Part shown: positions 51,439 through 60,299 of the stretch, piece by piece
How the letters are laid out: each line of letters begins with the position of its first letter
How positions within the stretch are numbered: position 1 is the stretch's first letter
Source: G963668655 sp963668655
GTDB lineage: Bacteria > Myxococcota_A > SURF-8
NCBI GenBank assembly: GCA_963668655.2
Contig: CAXXPQ010000003.1
Coordinates: 682,001-746,000 of the forward strand
DNA length: 64,000 nucleotides
Direction of reading: 5' to 3'
Translations under genes and position numbers: made by a program
The notes under the pieces: model-generated
What the model was told of the DNA's origin: nothing
What the model saw: only the letters and a program-made list of their open reading frames with translations
Database searches by the model: none

Positions 51439-52579
51439 GGTCCGGCCCCCCGGCGATCCAGCCGCTTCCCAGCACTTCCTCGCCGCGATAGAACACGGCC
51501 AGTTGTCCCGGCGTAATGGCCTCCTGGGCCTCCTTGAAATGCACGCCCACGGAAGCCCCGGTTTTCAGTTCGGAATCGAACCCGAAAAGCGTGGCCTCGG
51601 CCGCCCGGTGGCGGGAACGGATCTGGCAGGATACCTCCACTCCGTCCGTCAGCGCTTCCTCGACCACCAGGTTCAGTCCGTCCACCCGCATCTGGCGGCT
51701 TCGCAGCATCTCCCTCGGTCCCAGAACCACCCGGTTTCGTTTCGGATCGATGGAAACGACGTAGGAACGTTTTGCGCCGGCCACGCCCAGACCGCGTCGC
51801 TGTCCAATGGTATATCGGTAATATCCTTCATGTTTTCCGAGAATCCGGCCGGATGGGTCCACAACGTCTCCTGGTTCTTTCAGGTCTTGGACAAAGGCGT
51901 CGGGAAAAAGATCCACATAGGAATCACCGGCGATGAAACAGACATCCTGACTTTCCTTTTTTTCCGCGCTCTCGAATCCGAATCGGTTTGCCATCTCCCG
52001 AATCTCGGATTTTCGGTATTCGCCCAACGGAAAACGAACATGACCCGTCGCCGGATGGGTCAGGCCGCCTAGAAAGTAAGATTGATCCTTGCCTCTGTCA
52101 ACTCCCCGATACAAACGAAATTTCCCGACGGCATCGTCCCGGATCAGGCGGGCATAGTGGCCGGTGGCGATACTCCGTGCGCCATGCCTGCAAGCGGACT
52201 CCCATAAGTGCCCGAATTTCATACGAATATTGCAGTTCACGCAAGGGCTCGGCGTGCGTCCGTTGCGATACTCTTCCACGAACGGTTCCACAATCTCCCG
52301 CCGGAAGGTTTCCCGCATGTCCACGGCGACGTGCGGAATTCCCAGCCGTTCGCACACGGATCTCGCCTGCCGGATTTCCTCCGAGGATCCGCAACCCGCC
52401 GATTCCGTAATGGATTCATCCGCCGGAAACCGGCCGATCCACATGGTGATTCCGAAGATGTCGAACCCACTTTGCCAGAGCAGCGCGGCGGCCACGGAAC
52501 TGTCCACCCCGCCGCTCATGGCCACCGCGATCCGTCCCCTCTCTTCGCTTTTCCGAGGTTCTTCGACGTTTTTCAACAT
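51413..52579 (-). CDS. mnmA: tRNA-specific 2-thiouridylase MnmA
   Basis: 388 residues, slightly longer than average. Makes 2-thiouridine at U34 of tRNA Glu, Gln and Lys using sulfur from a persulfide donor. Motifs: PP-loop VAMSGGVDSSVAAALL, catalytic Cys pair in PSPCVNCNIRMKFGHL and KESQDVCFIAG, and FPLGEYRKSEIREMA. A C-terminal beta-barrel follows (YRYTIGQRRGLGVAG, ITPGQLAVFYRGEEVLGSGW). The ribosome site is weak. It ends inside xerC (26-base overlap), so translation is likely coupled. Confidence 0.96.
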   Translation of the reverse strand: MLKNVEEPRKSEERGRIAVAMSGGVDSSVAAALLWQSGFDIFGITMWIGRFPADESITESAGCGSSEEIRQARSVCERLGIPHVAVDMRETFRREIVEPFVEEYRNGRTPSPCVNCNIRMKFGHLWESACRHGARSIATGHYARLIRDDAVGKFRLYRGVDRGKDQSYFLGGLTHPATGHVRFPLGEYRKSEIREMANRFGFESAEKKESQDVCFIAGDSYVDLFPDAFVQDLKEPGDVVDPSGRILGKHEGYYRYTIGQRRGLGVAGAKRSYVVSIDPKRNRVVLGPREMLRSRQMRVDGLNLVVEEALTDGVEVSCQIRSRHRAAEATLFGFDSELKTGASVGVHFKEAQEAITPGQLAVFYRGEEVLGSGWIAGGPDHGKTDSSL

Positions 52580-52672
52580 GGCCGAATTATCCGTGGCGGG
52601 TTTTCGGATGTCAAGCCTCGACGCCGCCCATCGTAAAACGAGCGGGGCTCGAATTCTTGAGAGAAAGGCTTG

Positions 52673-53278
52673 TCAGAAATAATAGTGGATTCCCAGGCCG
52701 CCCAACAGATTGTCGCCGCTGATTCCCACGGCGAAGCCCTCCTGGAAACGGAAGGTGAACCCCAGTTCCGCCGCGATGGCGAAATTATCGGTGAAAAAGA
52801 ATTCCGGTGTGAAACCGAAGGCCAGCGCCACGCCGAAATTGGAGTGGTTCGGCCCTTCCGGCCGATAGATCGTGGTGCTTTCCTTGCGCATGTGAAAGGT
52901 CGCGAACAATCCCATGTTGGCTTTATCGCCCTTGTGGAAATTGTATATCCCTTTGAAATCCAAGGTAAAAGCCCAGATACCGTCCGGATCGTCATAGGCT
53001 TCCTTGGCCGCCGTGCCGCTGCCGTAAAGAAAACCGACCACCGCGTTGATTCCCCAGTCGTTGGTGATCCAATATCGGAAGGAAAGGCCGATCTTGGGGG
53101 CGTTGGGAGAATTGGGTGAAGCGTTTATGTCGCCGATTCCTAAGGTGGCGGCGGTCAAGGTGTTGTCCAAACCCAATCCGAATCGACCCGCGACTTCCTT
53201 GGCGAACGCCGAACCGGAAAGGCTTACGGTCAAAAGAACCAACGCCACTAACACTGTCATCCGAACCAATTTCATCAT
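52673..53278 (-). CDS. Small outer-membrane beta-barrel protein
   Basis: 201 residues from the first of two ATG codons near 53276-53278, with AAGGA 9 bases upstream; in-frame sequence before it is not supported. Signal peptide VALVLLTVSLSGSAFAKE. The mature part has about eight amphipathic strands (IGLSFRYWITNDWGINAVVGF, WAFTLDFKGIYNF, MGLFATFHMR, VALAFGFTPEFFFTDNFAIA) and ends in IHYYF, the terminal aromatic of Bam substrates. Resembles OmpW/OmpA-like 8-stranded barrels; no sharper assignment. Sits between tcdA and mnmA in the leftward run. Confidence 0.8.
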   Translation of the reverse strand: MMKLVRMTVLVALVLLTVSLSGSAFAKEVAGRFGLGLDNTLTAATLGIGDINASPNSPNAPKIGLSFRYWITNDWGINAVVGFLYGSGTAAKEAYDDPDGIWAFTLDFKGIYNFHKGDKANMGLFATFHMRKESTTIYRPEGPNHSNFGVALAFGFTPEFFFTDNFAIAAELGFTFRFQEGFAVGISGDNLLGGLGIHYYF

Positions 53279-53409
53279 CACACCATATCCTTCGATTTCA
53301 GTCTGGTGGGGGACTATAGCCCACGGCATCGGTGAAGTAAAGGCTTTTCTAGCCACTCCATCCCGGCATTTCGAGCGTTGCGGCATGGAGGCGGCGAAGC
53401 CGGGGAATC

Positions 53410-54222
53410 TCATGGAATCTCGGCCGGATCCCTGGCCGACACCGAAGAGGACGTGGAAAGATCATCGCTTTCGGACAACGTCCCGATGACCAGCGAAGCC
53501 AGCGCATAACCGAAGATTCCCGGCATGCAGATCAGGCTGGGCAGACGGCGACGTTCCCGCCCGCGCCTGTAGAAGGTATCGCCCTCATCCGGCGGAAGCG
53601 CGACGCCCGGAGGTTCGATGGAATACACCGTCTGAATTCCCGTGGAGATTCCATGCTTTTTCAGCCTCCGACGCACCACCCGGGCCAGGGGGCAGACGCA
53701 GGTTTCCGAAATATCGCCCGTCCGCAGAAGAGACGGATCCGTGCGCCCGGAAGCGCCCATGCTGCTGACCACCGGAAGGCTTCCCTCCACGCACAGTCTA
53801 AGCAAAGCCACTTTCGGAGTAAAACCGTCGATGGCGTCCACCACCATGTCGGGAGAGCCGGACAAGAGTCTTTCCGCCGTGTCCTCGTGAAAAAACGCCT
53901 GGTCCGTCTCCACCACAAGATCGGCGCGGATCCGGCGAAGCCGCTCGGCCATCACATCCACTTTGGGTTTTCCCAGATCTTCCCGCGTGGCTAGGGCGTT
54001 GCGGTTCAGGCTGGACGGCGTTACCGGGTCGAAATCCACCAGTCGCAGCCGACCGACGCCCGAGCGCGCCAGCGCCGCCGCCGCATGGCTTCCCACGCCG
54101 CCCAGGCCGATCACCGTCACGAAGGCGTTTCGAAGCCGTCGGAAGCCCTCCTCGCCCAGCAGATCGATGCTGCGGGCGTCCATCCCGGACAGTTTGTCAC
54201 AATCGAAAGAGTCGTTCGGCAT
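53410..54222 (-). CDS. tcdA: tRNA threonylcarbamoyladenosine dehydratase TcdA
   Basis: 270 residues, E1-like enzyme that cyclises t6A37 to ct6A in tRNA with ATP. Motifs: nucleotide site VTVIGLGGVGSHAAAALARS, RLVDFDPVTPSSLNRNALAT (Arg finger region), VVDAIDGFTPKVALL, the Ser/Gly stretch VVSSMGASGRTDPSLLRTGD and ARVVRRRLKKHGI specific to TcdA. The reactive-Cys site of ThiF/MoeB is not used by TcdA. The N-terminal ~12 residues precede the canonical start. It overlaps the tatD end by 26 bases. Confidence 0.93.
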   Translation of the reverse strand: MPNDSFDCDKLSGMDARSIDLLGEEGFRRLRNAFVTVIGLGGVGSHAAAALARSGVGRLRLVDFDPVTPSSLNRNALATREDLGKPKVDVMAERLRRIRADLVVETDQAFFHEDTAERLLSGSPDMVVDAIDGFTPKVALLRLCVEGSLPVVSSMGASGRTDPSLLRTGDISETCVCPLARVVRRRLKKHGISTGIQTVYSIEPPGVALPPDEGDTFYRRGRERRRLPSLICMPGIFGYALASLVIGTLSESDDLSTSSSVSARDPAEIP

Positions 54223-54952
54223 TTCGTGTACTTATTTTCTCGATGATTTCAATGGATTCGTTACGTAGTTCCGCCAGTTTCACGGCGATATCCGCAATGT
54301 TGCCCGGCTCCGCCCGCTCCGGCGGAACGCCTTCCAGACCGATGGACGGGGCGTCCGTTTCCAGAAGAATCCGGTCCAAAGGAGCGGCCACGGCGCTCTT
54401 GACAGGTCTTTTCGCGCGCGTGCGCGTAATGCCGCCGCCGAATCCCACGTATAGCCCCAAGTCCAGAAAACGGTGCAACAACTGCGTTCCCCGGGAAAAA
54501 GCATGCACGACGCCGCGAACGGGCGCGGGAACTTTCCCAAGGATTTCAAGCATTTCCTCGAAAGCTCCCCGACAATGGAGAATGACCGGCAGGTCCAGTT
54601 CCAAAGCCAGATCCAACTGCTTCCGGAAAATCTCCACCTGCCGCTGCCGGTCCACGTTTTCCACCTTGAAATCCAAGCCGATCTCGCCCAGCGCCACCGC
54701 CCCTCCGACTTCAAGCCGTCGTTTCAATTCCACCACGTCCAAGGCTTCTTCCGCCGCCCAGGGATGTAGGCCCAGAGCCGGATATACGCCTTTCATTTCG
54801 GACAGTTGCAGGACGGCATCCCAACTTTCCAGGTCGTAGGCCGGGCAGATCACGCGATCCACCCCCGCCCGCGAGGCGCGCTCCAGCACGTCGTCAACGT
54901 GTTCCGACAACGGCGGAAAATTCAGATGACAGTGGGTATCGATCAGGCCCAT
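54197..54952 (-). CDS. tatD: TatD-family metal-dependent hydrolase
   Basis: 251 residues from the ATG complementary to 54950-54952, preceded by GGAGG at 5 bases; an in-frame ATG 26 codons earlier is not supported. TIM-barrel hydrolase of the TatD family (3'-5' exonuclease or tRNA/DNA-related hydrolase). Motifs: MGLIDTHCHLNFP (HxH metal ligands), ALGLHPW, VALGEIGLDFKVENVDRQRQ (Glu), VILHCRGAFEEML (His), GVVHAFSRG (His) and LLETDAPSI (Asp). First gene of the leftward run; diverges from rhaD. Confidence 0.94.
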   Translation of the reverse strand: MGLIDTHCHLNFPPLSEHVDDVLERASRAGVDRVICPAYDLESWDAVLQLSEMKGVYPALGLHPWAAEEALDVVELKRRLEVGGAVALGEIGLDFKVENVDRQRQVEIFRKQLDLALELDLPVILHCRGAFEEMLEILGKVPAPVRGVVHAFSRGTQLLHRFLDLGLYVGFGGGITRTRAKRPVKSAVAAPLDRILLETDAPSIGLEGVPPERAEPGNIADIAVKLAELRNESIEIIEKISTRNAERLFRL

Positions 54953-55139
54953 GGATTCCTCCGAAAACGTTTCTGTGAAATTCATAACAGGAACGCGCCG
55001 GAAGATCAATCGGAAGAAATTAGAATCCATCCCCGCGAACGTGACTTTTCGATTCCGGAGAGTTACAATCCCGGCGGACGCATACGAGCGTCGATTTTAT
55101 CGAGCAACCCGGCCCCATGGCCGGAAGAAAGGAAATATC

Positions 55140-55955
55140 GTGGACAAACTGATTTCGATCTGCCCGGGACTGGAAGGTCCGCTGGAAGACATGCGCGAGG
55201 CGGCGCGTTACCTCTGGGAACGCGGCTGGGCGGAGGCCAACGGGGGGAATCTCTCGGTGGACGTCGGCGGATGGCTGCCGGAGGATGCGCCTTTCGCGGG
55301 TTTCGGCGAATGGCAATCGCTGCCCCAAGCCTATCCGGAACTGGCGGGACGCTATTACCTGGTTTCGGGCTCCGGCCGTCGCTTCCGGGACTTCGCCCGC
55401 AAGCCGGAGGAGAACGCCTGCATTCTGCGCATCGCTCCGGACGGCCGGGCGTTCCGGCGGCAATGGGGCGGCTGCGGCGACCCCGCCTTCCGGCCCACCT
55501 CCGAACTGCCCAGTCACCTGGCCATGCATCGTTTTCTACGGCAACGGGGGCAGGCGGAAACGGTGATCCTGCATACCCACCCCACGGAACTGATCGCCCT
55601 GTCCCATCTTGCCGATTTCCGGGACGCGGAAAGCCTCAGCCGGGCGCTCTGGGCGACCATGCCCGAGATCAAGGTCTGCGCCCCCGGCGGCGTGGGCTGG
55701 GCGGCGTACGCCTGTCCGGGATCGGAGGAACTGGCGCGAGCCACGGTGGAGGCTTTCGGCCAGTCGCGCCAGGCGGTGTTGTGGGAGATGCACGGGCTGG
55801 TGGCCACGGGGCGAGACGTGATGAGCGCCTTCGATCTCATCGACGTGCTGAACAAGGCCGCCAAACTGGTGCTTCTGATAAAAATGACGGGCGGCATGCA
55901 CCGGGGCATCCGGGAGGCGGAACTGGACGAACTGGCGCGCGCCTTCGGAGTGTGA
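55140..55955 (+). CDS. rhaD: Rhamnulose-1-phosphate aldolase (class II)
   Basis: 271 residues from a GTG with AAAGGAAA about 6 bases upstream; E. coli RhaD is 274. Class II aldolase that cleaves L-rhamnulose-1-phosphate to DHAP and L-lactaldehyde. Motifs: AEANGGNLSVDV (phosphate site), YLVSGSGRRFRDFA, RPTSELPSHLAMHRFL with the catalytic-region Glu, TVILHTHPTELIALSH (two zinc His) and VLWEMHGLVATGRDVM (third zinc His). The rest of a rhamnose pathway is not nearby, so it may serve salvage of 6-deoxyhexoses from surface glycans. The TGA is followed 18 bases later by the AT-rich orphan. Confidence 0.92.
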   Translation: MDKLISICPGLEGPLEDMREAARYLWERGWAEANGGNLSVDVGGWLPEDAPFAGFGEWQSLPQAYPELAGRYYLVSGSGRRFRDFARKPEENACILRIAPDGRAFRRQWGGCGDPAFRPTSELPSHLAMHRFLRQRGQAETVILHTHPTELIALSHLADFRDAESLSRALWATMPEIKVCAPGGVGWAAYACPGSEELARATVEAFGQSRQAVLWEMHGLVATGRDVMSAFDLIDVLNKAAKLVLLIKMTGGMHRGIREAELDELARAFGV

Positions 55956-55973
55956 GGAAGGAAAGGGAGGCTG

Positions 55974-56441
55974 GTGGAAAACCGTTATATATTTTGCATT
56001 TCAAAAAGCTCATTGGCATGGCGTTCAATTGGTCATGTTTTTATTAGTGCTATTTTACAAGTTATTCCTTTCGTGTTTATGATCTATCGATATGATCCGG
56101 AGGGGTGGATAGAAAAAACAAAAGGAATTCTAAGTCCAATCTGGCCATATTTGATTTTACCAATAGTTGCATATATTATCGGATTCACGTTAATGGTAAG
56201 ATATAAAATTATTTTTGATATGGATAATGGAATATACTATTCTGGAGTTGTTAGAAAAGGATTCTTTGCACGAGCTAAATTGTCTGGATATGAATTATCT
56301 AGTAAAAACAAGAATTCAAGCATTCGCATTCTTGGGCCTGATGGTAAAACGATATTCACTTTAACTCGGGATTTTCAGCCTAGGGATATTTTGCTATCTG
56401 TATTAGAGCAGTTCTTTTCAAAAACAGCAAAGTGCAAGTAG
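55974..56441 (+). CDS. AT-rich orphan membrane protein, 155 aa
   Basis: GTG start with GGGAGG three bases upstream (close). Two TM helices (SAILQVIPFVFMIY and YLILPIVAYIIGFTLMV) are followed by a ~75-residue soluble beta-rich domain (NGIYYSGVVRKGFFARAKLSGYELS, then IRILGPDGKTIFTL). No family recognised; a bacterial PH-like fold is conceivable. Its base composition and codon use are dramatically more AT-rich than rhaD and the gene after it, with sharp borders near 55985 and 56445, which signals recent transfer. No mobility genes or repeats flank it. Confidence 0.6.
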   Translation: MENRYIFCISKSSLAWRSIGHVFISAILQVIPFVFMIYRYDPEGWIEKTKGILSPIWPYLILPIVAYIIGFTLMVRYKIIFDMDNGIYYSGVVRKGFFARAKLSGYELSSKNKNSSIRILGPDGKTIFTLTRDFQPRDILLSVLEQFFSKTAKCK

Positions 56442-56474
56442 AAATTTCTTTTTCCATTTTCGTGCGATCAATGT

Positions 56475-57620
56475 CTATTTGACTATCCGATTCCTCGCCC
56501 ACGTTCCCCACCCGCTTGCTTCCCGCAGGCGACGGATACGCTCCGGATAGGCGGCGGGCACAGGGAGCAGTTTCGTCTTTTTGCCTTTCTCTCCCCACCA
56601 GTCGTGGCTTTCCGTGTACAGCCAGACCAGACCTTCCGCAAAGGCCCAAGCGGAGGCCAGCTTTTCCGCCAGTTCCTCGGGAGTTAGCGGTCTTCCCTTC
56701 TCCGGTTTTCCCCATTTGCGATCGTAGACGCCAAAGGACTGCCCCACCGAGCGTTCCCAGCGCTCGCGCTGCTCGGCGGTGAGAAAAAAATAGAAATCCG
56801 GCCACTCGGCGCGGATCTTCTGCGTCATCTTCCGGAAGTCCTCCGGCGTCTTCAGGCCGTAGAACTCGCCGCCGTCCAGAAGGCGAACCCGTCGCCGCCC
56901 GGCCTCCAGCCCGGCGAAGAACGGCCCCAGCATGGGAAAAGGCTTGCGATAGGCCCCTTCGGCAGTGACGGAGATCCACGGCCCCAGAAACACCAGCAGG
57001 ACGGCCTCGGGCCAGGCACGCTCCAGCGTCTCCATGATCTCCTTTCCCCGGCGGATGTACTGAGCCGCGCAGCCCTCCACGCTTCGCTCGCCGCAAGCCT
57101 CGAAGGCGAACCCGTTCTTCCCGTAGGGTTCGTTGTCGAAGGCGATGCCTTTGAAGCCCGCCCGGCGCGCCTCCGAAGCCACCCGCTCCACGTTGCTCAG
57201 CACCACCGTCCAGTCCTCGAACGGTCCCGGCGGAGATAGATCGGTGTCGCCATGGGAAGCGAAAAGCAGGAGCAGATCCCAGCGGTTGCGGTCACCGAAC
57301 GTCCGGGCGTAGGGCTCCAGCACGGCGCGCACCGATTCCGTTTCCAGTTCCACATCGGAAAACACCCGGTCGCGCAGAAACGAATCCGCCATCACGCCGT
57401 CAAAGGGCATGGCCTCCACCGTTTCGGGATGGCGGGCCATCCAGCCCACCGAGGGCATGTCCCAGCCGTGCTTGACGAGAGGCAACCGTCGGATCGACTC
57501 CGGCGAAGGCTCGGGCTTTCGGACTTGTTTCGAGGCGCAGCCGGAGAAAGCCGGAGCCAGAAGCGCCAGCACCAGAAAGAACCGTGCAAACCAAGCGTAA
57601 AATTTCTCACCGTGATTCAA
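56475..57620 (-). CDS. Lipoprotein with TIM-barrel (glycoside-hydrolase-like) domain
   Basis: 381 residues if started at the TTG complementary to 57618-57620, which has GGGAG 6 bases upstream; an ATG 19 codons earlier (57675-57677) has no ribosome site. Signal peptide WFARFFLVLALLAPAFSGC with lipobox-like FSGC. The rest reads as a beta/alpha barrel: VKHGWDMPSVGWMARH, WDLLLLFASHGDTDLSPPGP, RRAGFKGIAFDNEPYG (DNE in a strand end, as in GH catalytic sites), VLLVFLGPWISVT, VRLLDGGEFYGLK, LVWLYTESHDWWGEK. The exact family is unknown; a glycan hydrolase is the best guess. Diverges from the second RND exporter. Confidence 0.72.
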   Translation of the reverse strand: MNHGEKFYAWFARFFLVLALLAPAFSGCASKQVRKPEPSPESIRRLPLVKHGWDMPSVGWMARHPETVEAMPFDGVMADSFLRDRVFSDVELETESVRAVLEPYARTFGDRNRWDLLLLFASHGDTDLSPPGPFEDWTVVLSNVERVASEARRAGFKGIAFDNEPYGKNGFAFEACGERSVEGCAAQYIRRGKEIMETLERAWPEAVLLVFLGPWISVTAEGAYRKPFPMLGPFFAGLEAGRRRVRLLDGGEFYGLKTPEDFRKMTQKIRAEWPDFYFFLTAEQRERWERSVGQSFGVYDRKWGKPEKGRPLTPEELAEKLASAWAFAEGLVWLYTESHDWWGEKGKKTKLLPVPAAYPERIRRLREASGWGTWARNRIVK

Positions 57621-57791
57621 AATCGACTCCCGAACCTGTCCCGTTCTCCCGCTTTTCGCCCATAATGGGACGTTCATCGGCGAGTATCGACGCTCGCCGC
57701 CGGTTTTTTGCGGCCAAAGGATAGCATGTTGGTTAACTATATGGTATACGATTCGGGATGAAATTTTGGAGAAGGAAAAACGGAAGCGACC

Positions 57792-60296
57792 ATGAATGAC
57801 AACCCGAGGAAAACAGACTGGCTGAGCAAACGGATGGACCAATGGGCGGGCTTCGTCGTTCGCCATCCCTGGCTGATTATCGTGGTTTCCGTGGCCATCG
57901 CCCTGACCGGCGGATACCTGGCCAGCCATATAGGAATCCGAAGTGATTTCAAAGAGTTGCTTCCTGAACACGAACAGAGCGTCATCGATGCCGAGGCCAT
58001 CTCCAAGCGCATGGGCGGCATGGGCACGCTGATTATCGAACTGACCGGCGGCGAAATCAAGAACATGCAGCGCTTCGCCGACGACCTGGCCGCCAAACTG
58101 AAAACCTATCCGGAAAAGGAAGTCCGTTTCGTCGATTACAAGGTGGACACCCAGCGCGAATTCTTCGAAAAACACAAATGGCTGTACCTGAGCCTGGACG
58201 AACTGTCCGAACTGAACGACGGCATCACCGACCGCCTGAGCAAGGAAAAACTCAAGGCCACCGGGATGTACATCGACCTGGAGGAAGGCGAGGAAGGCGC
58301 GGGCGAGGAACTGGATTTCAAGAAAAAACGCGAGGAATACGAGCGCAAGACCAAGAAGTTCGACAAGTACATCGACGACTACATCACCAACGAGGAAGGC
58401 ACCACCCTGCTGGTGGTCATCAAGACGCCGGGCAGCGCCACGTCCGTCAAGTTCGCCGGGCGCATCGTGAAAAAGGTGGAGAAAGACATCCTGGCCCTGA
58501 ATCCCGGCTCCTACGATCCCAAAATGGAATACTACCTCACCGGCGGGTTGAAAACCCTGGGCGAGGAATACTACGCCCTACGCGACGACATCATCGTGGT
58601 GTCCAACATTTGCGTGGGCCTGGTGCTTCTGGCCGTGGCGCTCTATTACCGTTCCCTGCGCATGACCATGATTCTGAGCATCGGCCTTCTGGCGGGCGTG
58701 CTGACCACCATGGGCCTGACTTACCTGCGCATCGGCTACCTCACGGCGGCCACGGCCTTCCTCAGTTCCATCGTAGCCGGAAACGGGATCAACTACGGGA
58801 TATACTTCCTGGCGCGTTATATGGAGGAGCGCACCCAAGGAAAGCCGATTCAGGAGACGCTCTCCCGGTCGCTCTCCGGCACGGTGCGCAGCGTCTCCAT
58901 CGCCTCGGCCGCCGCGGGCGCCTCCTATCTCTCGCTCATGGCCACCGATTTCCGGGGCTTCAACCAGTTCGGATTCATCGGCGGCACGGGCATGCTGATC
59001 TGCCTGCTCTTCGCGCTAACGCTCGACCCCGCCCTGGCGGTCATCATGGAACGGTATTTTCCCCCGAAGAGGGAGAACCGCAAGGATCTGGAGAAAGGGC
59101 GCATCTTCTCCCACGGCGCGGCCTGGCTGGTGGAAAACCACCCTAAGAAGATCTTCTGGGGCGGCGTGGCGCTGACACTGGCCTCCACCGTGATTCTGGC
59201 CTTTTTCCTGCGCGATCCCTTCGAGTACAACTACCGCAAACTGCGCAATCAGTACTCGGAAAAATCCGGCTCCGGCCATCACAGCGGCAAGGCGGAAAAG
59301 ATCCTGGGCGAACGCAGTTCGCCCCACATCATTCTGGCCGATAATTTCGAACAGGTGCAGGCGTTGAAGACCGAATTGGAGAAATACACCGAAACGGCCG
59401 AGGATCCGGACAAATACGTCATCAAAAACGTCAAGACCGTCTACGACTACCTGCCCGGTACTCAGAAGGAACAGAAAAAGAAGATCTGGCTGCTTCAGGA
59501 GATCCGTCAGAAGATCGTGGACAACGACTTCTCGTTTCTGGACAAGGAAGACCTGGACCTCCTGCACGAACTCACCCCGCCGGCGGGCATCCAGCCCGTG
59601 ACCATGGACGATCTTCCCGACGAGATCATGCGCAAATTCATCGAGGACAACGGCACCCGGGGAACCCCCATCTACGTTTACATGCGCGACGGCATGAGCG
59701 TCTGGCGCGGCCGGGATCTGATGAAGTTCGCCGCCGTGGTGCGGGAAATCAAGATTCCTTCCGGCGAAACCGTGCGGTCGTCCGGACATTCGGTTATCTT
59801 CTCGGATATGCTGCGCTACGTCTCCGACGAAGGCCCCTGGGCCACCCTGGGTGCGTTTCTCTTCGTGACGCTGGTCATCGTGGTTTCCTTTCGCAACGCG
59901 GCCCATTCCATCATCCTGACTCTGGCCATGCTGTCGGGCGTGATTCTCCAACTGGGCCTGGCCATCGTGTTCGGACAGAAAATCAATTTCCTGAATTACA
60001 TCGCCATTCCCATCGAGTTCGGCATCGGAGTGGACTACAGCGTCAACCTCTACACCCGCTATCTCCAGGAAGGCCCGGGCTCCATCGGGCGGGTGCTGCG
60101 CTCCACGGGCGGAGCGGTGATGATTACCAGCCTGACCACCATCATCGGCTACGGCGCGCTCTGGCTGTCCTTGAACGGAGCCATCAATAGCTTCGGAACC
60201 CTCGCCAACATGGGCGAGTACACCTGTCTGGCCGTCGCGGTACTGATTCTCCCGGCCTACCTGGTCCTTTATCGCGGCGGATTGAAAAAGGAGTAA
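57792..60296 (+). CDS. RND/MMPL exporter, second copy (HAE3/HpnN-like)
   Basis: 834 residues. TM1 near 22-45 (WLIIVVSVAIALTGGYLAS), then IGIRSDFKELLPEHEQSVID typical of HAE3/HpnN proteins, a large periplasmic domain with charged coils (~110-250), TM2-6 (~280-430) with SSIVAGNGINYGIYFLARYM, TM7 near 455, a second periplasmic domain, and TM8-12 (~685-825) with AIPIEFGIGVDYSVNLYTRY. The first-half TM4 has Asn where the second half has the usual Asp, so only one half keeps the proton-relay Asp. Cargo unknown, likely lipid. The lipocalin-like gene starts 3 bases later. Confidence 0.92.
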   Translation: MNDNPRKTDWLSKRMDQWAGFVVRHPWLIIVVSVAIALTGGYLASHIGIRSDFKELLPEHEQSVIDAEAISKRMGGMGTLIIELTGGEIKNMQRFADDLAAKLKTYPEKEVRFVDYKVDTQREFFEKHKWLYLSLDELSELNDGITDRLSKEKLKATGMYIDLEEGEEGAGEELDFKKKREEYERKTKKFDKYIDDYITNEEGTTLLVVIKTPGSATSVKFAGRIVKKVEKDILALNPGSYDPKMEYYLTGGLKTLGEEYYALRDDIIVVSNICVGLVLLAVALYYRSLRMTMILSIGLLAGVLTTMGLTYLRIGYLTAATAFLSSIVAGNGINYGIYFLARYMEERTQGKPIQETLSRSLSGTVRSVSIASAAAGASYLSLMATDFRGFNQFGFIGGTGMLICLLFALTLDPALAVIMERYFPPKRENRKDLEKGRIFSHGAAWLVENHPKKIFWGGVALTLASTVILAFFLRDPFEYNYRKLRNQYSEKSGSGHHSGKAEKILGERSSPHIILADNFEQVQALKTELEKYTETAEDPDKYVIKNVKTVYDYLPGTQKEQKKKIWLLQEIRQKIVDNDFSFLDKEDLDLLHELTPPAGIQPVTMDDLPDEIMRKFIEDNGTRGTPIYVYMRDGMSVWRGRDLMKFAAVVREIKIPSGETVRSSGHSVIFSDMLRYVSDEGPWATLGAFLFVTLVIVVSFRNAAHSIILTLAMLSGVILQLGLAIVFGQKINFLNYIAIPIEFGIGVDYSVNLYTRYLQEGPGSIGRVLRSTGGAVMITSLTTIIGYGALWLSLNGAINSFGTLANMGEYTCLAVAVLILPAYLVLYRGGLKKE

Positions 60297-60299
60297 GCC

